From assembly GCF_947631555.1 (NCBI RefSeq), contig NZ_CANRLT010000010.1, forward strand, positions 1 to 46,025: a DNA stretch of 46,025 nt, given 5' to 3'. Source of the stretch: an uncultured Mailhella sp. Lineage in GTDB: Bacteria; Desulfobacterota; Desulfovibrionia; Desulfovibrionales; Desulfovibrionaceae. The position numbers and the translations under genes were made by a program. Under the pieces are notes generated by a model. The model was not told the origin of the DNA, made no database searches, and worked only from the letters and a program-made list of their open reading frames with translations. Every line of letters begins with the position of its first letter. Positions within the stretch are counted from its first letter, which is position 1. Shown here piece after piece: positions 35,263 to 43,544 of the stretch.

Positions 35263-35341
35263 GATGCTTTCCGTCAGAAGGGAGGCAGTTTTCCGAAACG
35301 TTGGGGGAAAGGCGGTTCAGCGCGGGAGGTTCTCCCGCGGC

Positions 35342-35572
35342 TCAGTCGTCGTTGTCCGGCACGGTATCGGTGGGGGTGTAGTAGTGCTTGTCTTCGGGAA
35401 GAATCTTGCCAGCGGCGATTTCGCGCAGAGCGGTGACGACTTCCTTGTTTTTGCTGTCCACCAGGGGTTCATAGCCTTCGCGGAACTGACGAACGCGCTT
35501 GATGGCCATCTGCACGAGCAGAAAGCGATTGTCCACGCGGCGCTGGCAGTCTTCAACGGTAATGCGGGCCAT
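35342..35572 (-). CDS. rpoZ: RNA polymerase omega subunit
   Basis: The 76-residue protein [20 protein letters not shown] and onward, with AIKRVRQF and the [16 protein letters not shown] segment, is a standard omega subunit that helps assemble RNA polymerase and contributes to the ppGpp site. The ATG at 35572 has GGAGG seven bases upstream; the longer frame upstream is not omega-like. A sigma-70 promoter lies about 100 bases upstream. Confidence 0.96.
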   Translation of the reverse strand: MARITVEDCQRRVDNRFLLVQMAIKRVRQFREGYEPLVDSKNKEVVTALREIAAGKILPEDKHYYTPTDTVPDNDD

Positions 35573-35669
35573 AGATGCCTCCAGAGCTGTTGCCGGTGAT
35601 CCGGCGGGGAAATTCACAAAAAGGGATGATCCAGCGGCAGAGTGCAGGGGGGGCTGCGCTGAACTGAAC

Positions 35670-35698
35670 TTTTTAGCTGAGTTTGCGAAAGATGTCAA
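35670..35698 (-). promoter_or_regulatory. Sigma-70 promoter of rpoZ-dnaJ
   Basis: On the minus strand TTGACA (35693-35698), 17 bases, TAAAAA (35670-35675). It would serve rpoZ and probably dnaJ, separating them from rnr. Confidence 0.75.
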
Positions 35699-35744
35699 AT
35701 ATCGGGACTCCCCTTTGGCAGACGGAGACCCGGGTTTCGTCTGT

Positions 35745-38700
35745 TCAGGAGCGGCGTTTGCCGAAGCGGTGGACGGGTTTGCGCTCTTCCGTGTCTATGG
35801 CAAAGAAGTCATCGGGCGCGCCGTGGAAGGCTTTTTTCGCGGGCTGCGGAGACTTCTGCCCCCGGCGTTCGGGGAAGCAGGATTCTTCATCTTTTGCAAA
35901 GCGTGGAGAGTGTGGACGGCGGAAGTTCTTTTTCTCCCGAAACGCGGAGCGCCCGTCCTTGGTCCTGTCTTCGAATCCGCCCTCGAAGCCGTTTTGGAAC
36001 GGCCTCCTGGGACGGAAGCCGTGTTCGCGGCGTTCGTCCTCTTCCCGTTCGTCCCTGCGGGGGCGGAAGGAGTAGGGTGCGTCACGTCTGTCCTGCCAGT
36101 CTTCATTGCGGCGGAATGGACGGCGCGGACCGCGGCTTTCATACGCCTCTTCCCGGCTTCTTGGGGATCGGGGGCCTTCCTCCTTCCACATTCCGGCAGG
36201 GCGGCTCGTGCGCCCGGCTTCATCCCCACGACGGAAGCGGCGCGGAGAGTCTCCGTTTTCGGCGTCCCAGCGCTCATTCCGGTGCGGGCGGAACGAGCCG
36301 GCCGCTCCTGCGCGGTCTTCCCAGTCGCGGCCCTGTTCGGAAAAGGCACGCCGTTTCGGGCGGAAGCCGTGTTCGCGGCGTTCGTCCTCTTCTCGTTCGT
36401 CCCTGCGGGGGCGGAAGGAGTAGGGTGCGTCACGTCTGTCCTGCCAGTCTTCATTGCGGCGGAAAGGGCGGCGCGGGCCGCGGCTTTCATCATCCGCCCA
36501 TTTTCCGGCAGAGCGGGGTTCTTCCTTTTTCCACACTCCGGCCGAGCGGTTCTTGCGTCCGGCTTTGTCCCCGCGGAAGCGGTGGGGAGACTCGCCGTTT
36601 TCGGCGTCCCACGGGCGTTCATTGCGGCGGGGACGGAAAGCTCTGCTGCCGTGTTCGCTGCCGCGGCGTCCTTTGTTCTTGCGGAAAGGACGGCGTCCTT
36701 CCTCGTCATCGTGCTGATATTCCAAGTCTATCTCCAGGTGGCCGACCGAAACGCCGGCCAGTTTTACAGTCACTCGCTGTCCCAGGCGGAAGCCTTCGCC
36801 GGTGCGCAGTCCCCTGAGTTCCTGTCTGTCTTCATCGTAAACGTAGAAGTCACGGCTCAGCGTCTCCACCCGAACCATGCCTTCCACCGGCATACCGTCC
36901 AGCTCGACGAAAAAGCCGAAGCTCATCACGCCGCTGATCACGCCTTCGAAGCGTTCTCCCGTCCGGTTCTGCAGGAGCAGACAGCCCATGCGTCGGTTGA
37001 TTTCGCGTTCAGCATCGGCGGCGGCGCGTTCGCGGGCGTTGCACTGTCCGGCGATTTCCAGCAGGGAATGCCCGGCGGGAATGGATCCGCCCGTATCGAG
37101 TCCGAGAACATAGCGTAAGGCGCGATGGTTCACAAGGTCTGCGTAGCGCCGTATGGGGGAGGTGAAGTGGCAGTACCTTGCCGAGGCCAGTCCGAAATGC
37201 CCTTCTTCCTTGGGTGAATAGCGCGCCTGCATCATGGAGCGCAATACCAGATGGTTGACGGCAAAGGCGCGGTCGCTTCCTGCGGCTTCGTCCAGAACGC
37301 CGGTCAGCCAGGCGGGCTGGCGAACCACCGAGGTTTCGGGGAGAGTGACTTCGGCGTCGGAGAGGCGCAGGGTGCGGTAAAGCTCCTCAAGTTTTTCCGG
37401 GCCGGGCGCGGGATGGACGCGGTAGAGGAAGGGCGCCTGCTTCCGGCTCAGAAATTCCGCCACGCACTCGTTGGCCCTGACCATGAACGCTTCGATGAGG
37501 CGGTGCGAAAAGAGCCGTTCCCGGTTGCGTATGCCCATTACCTGGGGTACTCCGCCGAGCTCTTCCACCTGAAATTCGGCTTCGGGGAGGTCGAAATCCA
37601 GCCCGCCCTGACGTCTGCGGCGTGCGATGAGCGTACGGGCGAGTTCTGCGGCACTCTGAAGCATGTCCGGCACCCCGGGGGCGTCCTTTTCCAGGTGCAC
37701 GGCGGCTTTGCCCGCGGGAGCGTCCAGCAGCGCCTGAACCTGACGGTAGGTCAGTCGGGCACGGGAACATATGAGCGCATTGACGAAGCGGCTGTTCAGG
37801 ATGGCGCCGTCTTCATCCAGCTCCATGTCCACGGCCAGGGAGCGGCGTTCCTCACCCGGGCGCAGGCTGCACACGCCGTTGCACAGGGCTTCGGGCAGCA
37901 TGGGTTCCACGGACATGGGAAAATAGCAGGAATTTCCACGTTCTCTGGCCTCACGATCCAGAGCCGTGCGCGGCCGCACATAGTAGGCAACGTCCGCAAT
38001 GGCCACCAGAAGACGCCAGCGCCGTCCCTCGCGGAACACGCAGACAGCGTCGTCGAAGTCCCGCGCGTCTTCTCCGTCGATGGTCACGAGAGCCGCACCG
38101 CGCAGGTCTTCCAGATCTTCCGTCTGCAGGGGACGGCTTACGGCTTTTTCGGCTTCGGCCAGGACATTGCCGGGAAATTCCTCGGGAATGGCGTGGTTCA
38201 GCTTGGTCAGGCGCTCCTGCGCTGCGGCGTCGTTCTCCTGTCCCAGTACGGCCAGGGCCGTGCCCGCCCACAGGGGGCGGCGAGAGTCCTCAAGTTTTTC
38301 GCCCACGCGCACGAGAAGCAGGGCACAGGCGTCGGGGCGTCCTTCCAGCGCACTCACCTCGGCCAGAATATCGAAGGAAAGCCGTGCGTCCACGGGGCGG
38401 CAGAGTACGGAACCTTTCGGTCCGTCCTTCAGCACCCGTACCGCCACCTCACGCTGTCCGCGCTCGATCACGGAAACGACGCGGCCTTCCGGTCTTCGGC
38501 CACCGTACCTGCGGGGAAGCAGCATGACTTCTACAAGGTCGCCGTTCCAGGCATCGCCAAGAGCGTCCGGGGCAATAGAGATATCGCAGCCCGCCCGCTG
38601 CTCCTCGCCTTCGGGTGTGACAAAGGCCGCTCCGGAGCGCTGTACGGCCAGTCTGCCGCGCCGCATCTTCATGGCTGTGGGCACGGCCCAGGAACCGCCG

Positions 38701-38876
38701 GGCAGATGTACCAGCGCACCGTTGCGGGCAAAGTCGTGCAGGGCGATGAGTACGTCTTTCTTCAGGCGGCGCGAAAGCTGCATAATGCGCAGAATATCGT
38801 CCAGACGCAGGGGGCGGCCCGCGCCTTTCACGGTGTCCATCAGGGCTTGTTCGTCAAGTATCGCGTTTTTTTTCAT
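35745..38876 (-). CDS. rnr: Ribonuclease R with long repetitive basic tail
   Basis: RNase R is a processive 3'-5' exonuclease that degrades structured RNA. The N-terminal helix-turn-helix-like region ([20 protein letters not shown]), cold-shock domains, the RNB catalytic domain with [16 protein letters not shown] near 255-270, and an S1 domain with [20 protein letters not shown] near 645 are in the family order. The 1043-residue length exceeds the usual 700-850 because of a C-terminal tail of about 300 residues rich in Arg, Glu, Asp, Phe and Pro, with two near-identical ~45-residue units. The Met at 38876 is chosen because [19 protein letters not shown] leads directly into the domain; its ribosome site is weak. 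It lies 64 bases after lpxK. Confidence 0.95.
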   Translation of the reverse strand: MKKNAILDEQALMDTVKGAGRPLRLDDILRIMQLSRRLKKDVLIALHDFARNGALVHLPGGSWAVPTAMKMRRGRLAVQRSGAAFVTPEGEEQRAGCDISIAPDALGDAWNGDLVEVMLLPRRYGGRRPEGRVVSVIERGQREVAVRVLKDGPKGSVLCRPVDARLSFDILAEVSALEGRPDACALLLVRVGEKLEDSRRPLWAGTALAVLGQENDAAAQERLTKLNHAIPEEFPGNVLAEAEKAVSRPLQTEDLEDLRGAALVTIDGEDARDFDDAVCVFREGRRWRLLVAIADVAYYVRPRTALDREARERGNSCYFPMSVEPMLPEALCNGVCSLRPGEERRSLAVDMELDEDGAILNSRFVNALICSRARLTYRQVQALLDAPAGKAAVHLEKDAPGVPDMLQSAAELARTLIARRRRQGGLDFDLPEAEFQVEELGGVPQVMGIRNRERLFSHRLIEAFMVRANECVAEFLSRKQAPFLYRVHPAPGPEKLEELYRTLRLSDAEVTLPETSVVRQPAWLTGVLDEAAGSDRAFAVNHLVLRSMMQARYSPKEEGHFGLASARYCHFTSPIRRYADLVNHRALRYVLGLDTGGSIPAGHSLLEIAGQCNARERAAADAEREINRRMGCLLLQNRTGERFEGVISGVMSFGFFVELDGMPVEGMVRVETLSRDFYVYDEDRQELRGLRTGEGFRLGQRVTVKLAGVSVGHLEIDLEYQHDDEEGRRPFRKNKGRRGSEHGSRAFRPRRNERPWDAENGESPHRFRGDKAGRKNRSAGVWKKEEPRSAGKWADDESRGPRRPFRRNEDWQDRRDAPYSFRPRRDEREEDERREHGFRPKRRAFSEQGRDWEDRAGAAGSFRPHRNERWDAENGDSPRRFRRGDEAGRTSRPAGMWKEEGPRSPRSREEAYESRGPRRPFRRNEDWQDRRDAPYSFRPRRDEREEDERREHGFRPRRPFQNGFEGGFEDRTKDGRSAFREKKNFRRPHSPRFAKDEESCFPERRGQKSPQPAKKAFHGAPDDFFAIDTEERKPVHRFGKRRS
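36011..36489 (-). repeat. Tandem-type repeat inside the RNase R tail
   Basis: Bases about 36011-36141 and 36359-36489 are near identical, offset by 348 bases (116 codons). Both encode the unit beginning [20 protein letters not shown] and ending in REHGFRP. Shorter related units ([27 protein letters not shown]) lie between and beside them. The repeat keeps the reading frame. Confidence 0.9.
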
Positions 38877-38940
38877 GGCGTTGTTTGCGGAAGGAAGACA
38901 AGGCAGCATTGACCCGAACCGGAAGCTTTAAGAACAAGTC

Positions 38941-40044
38941 TCAGTGTTGCTGCTGCCACCAGTTTTCCCACCAGAGGGGAAAGTCCGGGACATCGGGCGC
39001 GTCCCGGCCCTGAAGCTCTTCAGCACTCAGCGAGGCGAAGAACACCGCCTTCACGTCCAGAGAGAAGCAGGGGACGGGAAGATCGAGCCGGAAGAGCTTC
39101 ACCGCGTCCTTGCCGGTGCAGACTATGGGCAGCCCGGGCCTCGAGAGGGTTTTCAGAGACGTGCGAAAATCGTGGTGATCCGGGAAGGAGAATACCGTTT
39201 GCGGGGCGCGGCCGAGAAAGTCCGTCACCGTGCGCAGGGCCTGCCCGGGAGCGCCGATACCGCTTGCAAAGACGTAGGGGCCGCACAGGGACGAGGCCGG
39301 AAGCGGGCCTTCACCCGTCAGGGAACGCAGACCTTCCGGCTCCAGACGGAAGGCAAAGACCGGGCGGGGAAAGGTGTGCAGACGCTGCTTCAGTGCGGAC
39401 ACGAGGGTCGGCCATTCTTTGGGTTCGGTCTTGACGAGATAGGCTCCGGCCTGCTCCAGTGCGGTTTCCGGCTCGCGCCAGGTTCCTGCGGGCAGAATGC
39501 GGCCCCAGTTGGACGGTTCGCCGCCGGGGCGGGGTGAAAGGCGAACGTCGTCAGCGTCGAGGAGTACGAGGTCAAGATCGCGGGCGGTACCCAGGTGCTG
39601 AAAGCCATCGTCCAGAAGGTAGAGATCCGGGGGACAGGCGGCGAGGGAGCGCCCGCCGCGGCTGCGGTCGGGATCCACGATGACGCTTGCCCGCGGGTGG
39701 CGCAGTGCGAGCATGAGGGGTTCGTCCCCGCACTCCGCGGGGGAAGCGCCTGGTCCGGCGGGGAAGGCGGGCCCTGGCGGGTGCGCCCCGTAGCCGCGGG
39801 TAAGCACAGCGGCGCGCAGAGCGCGGGCGTCGGCCCAGGCAAGCAGCCAGTCAACAATGGGCGTCTTGCCCGTGCCGCCCCAGGAGATATTGCCTACGGA
39901 CACGCAGAGCGCGGGCGGCCTCCAGACGCGAAGCCGTCCCTGCCGCGCAAGGCTGCGGCGCAGACGTCCTCCCGCACCGTAAACCCCGGAGAGGGGCAGG
40001 AGCAGGGGGGAGAGAATGTTTTGGAGGGGATGGCGTTTCGCCAT
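38941..40044 (-). CDS. lpxK: Tetraacyldisaccharide 4'-kinase
   Basis: LpxK phosphorylates the 4' position of the lipid A disaccharide precursor at the inner membrane. The 367-residue protein has a hydrophobic N-terminal segment, the P-loop in SVGNISWGGTGKTPIVDWLL near 49-68, RGYGAHPPGP near 84, and DLYLLDDGFQHLGTARDLDL near 139, all family hallmarks. TGKDAVKLF occurs near 315. The presence of lpxK implies lipid A and a Gram-negative outer membrane. The start is weakly marked. It follows the TIGR04076 gene by 40 bases. Confidence 0.96.
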   Translation of the reverse strand: MAKRHPLQNILSPLLLPLSGVYGAGGRLRRSLARQGRLRVWRPPALCVSVGNISWGGTGKTPIVDWLLAWADARALRAAVLTRGYGAHPPGPAFPAGPGASPAECGDEPLMLALRHPRASVIVDPDRSRGGRSLAACPPDLYLLDDGFQHLGTARDLDLVLLDADDVRLSPRPGGEPSNWGRILPAGTWREPETALEQAGAYLVKTEPKEWPTLVSALKQRLHTFPRPVFAFRLEPEGLRSLTGEGPLPASSLCGPYVFASGIGAPGQALRTVTDFLGRAPQTVFSFPDHHDFRTSLKTLSRPGLPIVCTGKDAVKLFRLDLPVPCFSLDVKAVFFASLSAEELQGRDAPDVPDFPLWWENWWQQQH

Positions 40045-40084
40045 GATGCCGCCGTGGTGAGGATCACGCCGTCAGCACAGGGGG

Positions 40085-40429
40085 CTAACGGACGGGGGTA
40101 TAGTCGAGGGCGGAGATTTCCTCGGTGGATTCGAGCTTGAAAATCACAGGACGCAGACCATCGTTGCAGCTGCAGATGGCCACACCGGGGGTGCGGATCC
40201 AGTCTCCGAAATAGAAGACGTCTCCGCCCGCACCGTGAGCCAGGGCGAAGACATACTGATAGATGGCTTTCCACGCTTCATCGCAGAAGCCTTCGGGTTT
40301 GGCATAGTCAGCAAAGAAGACCTGCCCGGCTTTAAGCATGGGGCAGGGGCCAAGTCCTTCCGCGCCGTATTCGTGCGCGAGTTCTGCGTCGAACGTCGTC
40401 TTGAGGACGGTGATTTTTACCTTTTTCAT
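40085..40429 (-). CDS. TIGR04076-family protein
   Basis: A small protein of 114 residues of unknown function in the TIGR04076 family, common in anaerobes. It reads MKKVKITVLKTTFDAELAHE, then GPCPMLKAGQVFFAD, PEGFCDEAWKAIYQYVFALA and GVAICSCNDGLRPVIFKLE, with five conserved-looking Cys in short motifs that suggest a redox or metal role. The ATG at 40429 is used; an in-frame TTG six bases upstream is possible and neither has a clear ribosome site. It probably leads a unit with lpxK and rnr. Confidence 0.85.
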   Translation of the reverse strand: MKKVKITVLKTTFDAELAHEYGAEGLGPCPMLKAGQVFFADYAKPEGFCDEAWKAIYQYVFALAHGAGGDVFYFGDWIRTPGVAICSCNDGLRPVIFKLESTEEISALDYTPVR

Positions 40430-40443
40430 GGGCAAAAACAGAC

Positions 40444-40473
40444 AAAAAACGGGAGGGCGGAAGCCCTCCCGTT
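40444..40473 (-). terminator. Terminator of the Bax-inhibitor-like gene
   Basis: A perfect 11-bp stem (40448-40458 with 40463-40473) with a four-base loop is followed on the minus strand by TTTTTT, ten bases beyond the gene's stop codon. Confidence 0.92.
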
Positions 40474-40482
40474 GGAAAGCGG

Positions 40483-41187
40483 CTAGCTGTTGCGGTTTCC
40501 GAACAGGCGGAGCAGCATGAGGAAGAGGTTGATGAAGTCCAGATACAGGGTGAGGGCACCGAGCAGCGCACCGCGGCGGATCGCCACGGAGTCGTTCAAA
40601 GGAGCGGTTTCACCCATCATGCGCAGCTTCTGGGTATCGAAGGCGGTCAGTCCGGTGAAAATGATCACGCCGAGTACGCTGATGGTCATGTCCACGGCGC
40701 TGTTGCCCAGGAAGAGGTTCACGAGGCTGGCCAGAATGATGCCCCACAAGCCCATGATCAGGAAGTTGCCCATGCCCGTGAGGTCACGCTTCGTCACCAT
40801 GCCGAAGACGCTCATGCCGGCGAACATGCCCGCGGTCACGATGAAGGCCTGCGCCACGGAAGCCCCGGTGTAGACCAGAAGGATCGGGCCGAGAAACACG
40901 CCCATGAGGGCGGAGTACAGCAGGAAGAGTCCGGTCGCGGTACCGGCGGAGATGGTGTGGATGCGGGCGGGGATGTACATACTCAGACCAAGGATGCCTA
41001 CGATCATGAGGATGAACATGATGGTGTTGGTGAACAGGAACTGCAGAATGGCCATGTTCGATGCGGTGAACACCGCTGCCAGAGCCGTGACGCCCAGAGC
41101 CACGGTCATCCACAGGTAGACCTGCTGCATATAGACGGAGACGCTGGAACGCACATAGCCTTGTGCGCTTTCACGAGAAAAAGCCAT
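40483..41187 (-). CDS. Bax inhibitor-1/YccA family membrane protein
   Basis: The 234-residue protein has seven hydrophobic segments and the family ending: FTGLTAFDTQKLRMM near 180 with the conserved Asp, then ALTLYLDFINLFLMLLRLFG. Bacterial relatives include YccA, which modulates FtsH, and BsYetJ, a pH-dependent Ca2+ leak channel; the role here is unknown. The ATG at 41187 has GGGAGG upstream; the longer frame upstream is not conserved-looking. Confidence 0.92.
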   Translation of the reverse strand: MAFSRESAQGYVRSSVSVYMQQVYLWMTVALGVTALAAVFTASNMAILQFLFTNTIMFILMIVGILGLSMYIPARIHTISAGTATGLFLLYSALMGVFLGPILLVYTGASVAQAFIVTAGMFAGMSVFGMVTKRDLTGMGNFLIMGLWGIILASLVNLFLGNSAVDMTISVLGVIIFTGLTAFDTQKLRMMGETAPLNDSVAIRRGALLGALTLYLDFINLFLMLLRLFGNRNS

Positions 41188-41504
41188 TTCATTTCCTCCC
41201 GAACAAAAGAAGTGACACGATAGCCGGAAAAACTCCGCCAAGACGTAGAACAAAGATAAGGATTCTTCTCCCATAATGCAAGAGGGGAGCAGGGAACGTT
41301 TTTGGGGCACGGTGCGGAGCCTTTGCCCGTCATGGCCTGGCGGAGGACGTCTGGCCATGAACGGTGCAAGAATACCTCGTGAAGGGTATCTCCTCTTTTT
41401 TCTTTGTTTTTTGAGGCTGAAGACAGCACGCCTGCCCAGAAGTCCTTTGCCGCTATGGGCAGGCAAAGAGTTCACGAAGGGGCGTCTGTGTCTGACGGAA
41501 TGGC

Positions 41505-41533
41505 TTGACGCTGTCTTGCCATGAGAGTATTTT
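41505..41533 (+). promoter_or_regulatory. Sigma-70 promoter of selC
   Basis: TTGACG (41505-41510), 17 bases, TATTTT (41528-41533) place the transcription start at about the first base of the tRNA, 41541. Confidence 0.7.
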
Positions 41534-41540
41534 TTCAGAC

Positions 41541-41634
41541 GGAGACGTTTTGTAACCGGTGTTGCACCTGGTCTTCAAAACCAGTGGGCGGCTGAGAGGC
41601 CGCCGGTAGGTTCGACCCCTATACGTCTCCGCCA
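41541..41634 (+). tRNA. selC: tRNA-Sec (anticodon TCA)
   Basis: The 94-base gene has an 8-bp acceptor stem (41541-41548 with 41623-41630), longer than the 7 bp of normal tRNAs, then GCCA encoded at the 3' end. The anticodon loop CTTCAAA between CTGGT and ACCAG carries TCA, which reads UGA. A long variable arm (GGCGGC-TGAGA-GGCCGCC) and the T loop GGTTCGACCCC follow. These are the hallmarks of bacterial selenocysteine tRNA. It is required to translate selD in this window; selA and selB are not present here. Confidence 0.97.
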
Positions 41635-41647
41635 GTAAAATCTTGTG

Positions 41648-41679
41648 GCGGGTCTGAGCGGTTCAGCCCGCTGTTTTTT
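41648..41679 (+). terminator. Terminator of selC
   Basis: GCGGG/CCCGC (41648-41652 with 41667-41671) and an inner CTGA/TCAG pair with one bulged T form a stem that is followed after two bases by TTTTTT. Confidence 0.85.
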
Positions 41680-42116
41680 ATGATGCGGCTTTCGTCACAG
41701 GAAGGCGCTTCTTTTGGTTCCTCTCAATCTGGCGAGGACTGCGCTTGTGGATGCGTTTGCTTTTCCTTGTCGGCAGAGGATTCGCGTTCGGGACTGCGCG
41801 CCTCAGATTTCTCCTGAAGGCTGCGGAAGAATGCCGGGTATGGGTTGGGGCTTGTCAGCATACCGTAAAAAAGAGACGAAGTAAGTTTTGCTTTGTCTGT
41901 AAAGACCAGGATAAGCCGCACGATGTACAAAGCGTCCGGCAAGCGAAAGTCTTCCGAGACCTGCTGGATGAGAGAAACCGGGCGGCGCGTTGAATACCCG
42001 TACTCGAAAGGCCGCAAGTGCGGCTTCAGGACGTGACAAAGAAAAGGCCATCAGACTGACGCTGTAAAACGGTTCCTGCCCCGATTCCGAGTTTTGAACC
42101 ATTTTTTGAAAGCCTG
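41680..42116. other. Long non-coding interval with unassigned short frames
   Basis: Two overlapping minus-strand frames (about 41724-42017 and 41803-42120) are open but lack clear ribosome sites. Neither gives a recognised protein. A GCCGCA-CT-TGCGGC hairpin occurs at about 42013-42026. I suspect a dispersed intergenic sequence family of these genomes rather than a gene, but cannot prove it from one copy. Confidence 0.4.
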
Positions 42117-42275
42117 TCATTCTGCCGCAGTGCCAGTGCCGGAGAATTCGTCGCCATCGGAAAGTACCGCGCCTAGGTACTGCACACCGTTGGTCTGTAC
42201 CCCGGGGCTGCGGGTGTGACCTCGGCGATGTCAGGGGGCATGGTGCGAAATTATGCGAAATCCGGTGTGAATCTT
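42117..42275 (-). pseudogene. Decayed 3' fragment of the DUF4136-like lipoprotein gene
   Basis: The minus strand aligns with the 3' end of the intact lipoprotein gene at 45181-45846. The peptide VQTNGVQYLGAVLSDG here corresponds to SQTNGVQYLNVEISDDG there, and on the nucleotide level 42150-42275 follows 45215-45345 with many substitutions and small indels. Upstream of the match the frame is interrupted by a stop codon and a shift. The last part of the gene has diverged and ends at a TGA at 42117. Only about a fifth of the gene is left. Confidence 0.75.
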
Positions 42276-42348
42276 GACTTAACGCCCATAAAAGGAAAGT
42301 CTGTTCCTGATTTTGCCTGTCTTGCCATTACTCTTATGGGAAGCCCCT

Positions 42349-43344
42349 ATGACCGTCGCCGCACTCATCCCCTTTCGCAATGAAGAAGTTCTCCTTCCCT
42401 GTTGTCTGGCCTCGCTGAAAGGCGTGGCCGATATGGTTATCGGGATGGATGACCATTCCTCCGACCGCTCGGCGGAAATCTTTCAGGCTGCCGGAGGCGT
42501 TGTTCTCACTGCCGAAGGCGACTATTCCGGATTTTCTCAGGGCAAGGAAAAAGTCATCCGGCAGACGCTGCTGGAAGAGGCTCGCCGCCGCGGAGCCACA
42601 CATTTTCTCTGTCTGGACGCGGACGAGGCGCTGACCGCACCTTTCCGAACGTATGGCCGGGAGCTGATGGAAGGGCTTGAGCCGGGGCATAAGCTGGCCC
42701 TGCGCTGGCTCACGCTCTGGGGCAGCACCACGGTTTTCAGAGAAGGGGATTACAGCAAATTCCATCGCATCTACCGAGGAATCATCGTGCGCGATGCGGA
42801 GGATCTGCCATCGTATGCGGGTTTTTTGCACATGCCGCGCACCCCTGGATCCGATAGCAGAAACAACGTGACCAGGTGCCCGCTGGAAAAAGGAGCGCTG
42901 CTGCACTTTACCGCCATGGATCTGTCTTCCTACCAGCTGAAGATTGCCTGGTATCACTGCATAGAGCTGGCGCGCAGTCCGAAGGACGCTGAGCGCATCA
43001 ACCGTTTTTATTTTCGTGACTGGGACGAGACCCATCTGAAGCTCAGGACTGTTCCCGAAGGCTGGACGGAAGGACTGCCCGCGCCCGCACCCAGCGAAGA
43101 GCGCTCTGTCTGGCAGCTGGCTGAATTGCGGCGCCTTTTCGATGAGCGGGGGATAGAATTTTTCGAGCCTCTGGAGATCTGGCATATCCCGCTCCTGCGT
43201 GAGGAATTCCAGCGCCGCACAGGGCGGCTTCCCAGGAAGCCGGATTTCTTCACGCGGCTGCGCAGGACGGTGCGCAGGGAGCGGAAACGCTTTGACAGAT
43301 GGATAGTCGATGTCGAAAGAACGATACGGGGCGAAGAGGAGTAG
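42349..43344 (+). CDS. Glycosyltransferase family 2 protein
   Basis: The 331-residue protein has a GT-A fold start: TVAALIPFRNEEVLLPCCLA, then MVIGMDDHSSDRSAEIF near 40 (nucleotide-binding Asp residues), and FLCLDADEALTAPF near 95 with the DxD-type metal motif. The rest contains aromatic and basic segments (YSKFHRIYRGI, LLHFTAMDLSSYQLKIAWYH) and ends with a basic helix, suggesting peripheral membrane contact. It probably adds a sugar to a surface glycan or LPS core. The Met at 42349 is chosen because the fold begins there; a TTG at 42313 is possible. It lies in front of a phosphoethanolamine transferase gene. Confidence 0.85.
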   Translation: MTVAALIPFRNEEVLLPCCLASLKGVADMVIGMDDHSSDRSAEIFQAAGGVVLTAEGDYSGFSQGKEKVIRQTLLEEARRRGATHFLCLDADEALTAPFRTYGRELMEGLEPGHKLALRWLTLWGSTTVFREGDYSKFHRIYRGIIVRDAEDLPSYAGFLHMPRTPGSDSRNNVTRCPLEKGALLHFTAMDLSSYQLKIAWYHCIELARSPKDAERINRFYFRDWDETHLKLRTVPEGWTEGLPAPAPSEERSVWQLAELRRLFDERGIEFFEPLEIWHIPLLREEFQRRTGRLPRKPDFFTRLRRTVRRERKRFDRWIVDVERTIRGEEE

Positions 43345-43544
43345 CCGTGGAGGGCACGCGGCAGTTTAATGCGGATTTTGCCCGAAAAAGATTTTTTTGC
43401 TCGTTGGTTACAGCGGCGATGGCTAAATGCCCCCGACGCAGAGACTTTCCCGTTGAGAGAGGCGAGCATGATGGTTTTCGGCGAAAAGGGCGACTCAGCA
43501 GCACCGGCAGGGCATGATACAGCATACGGTAAGAGAAAATAAAG

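Noticed and set aside
41724..42120. Two minus-strand frames of about 100 codons after selC
   Set aside because: They overlap in different phases, lack ribosome sites and have no recognisable motif; kept as a possible non-coding repeat.
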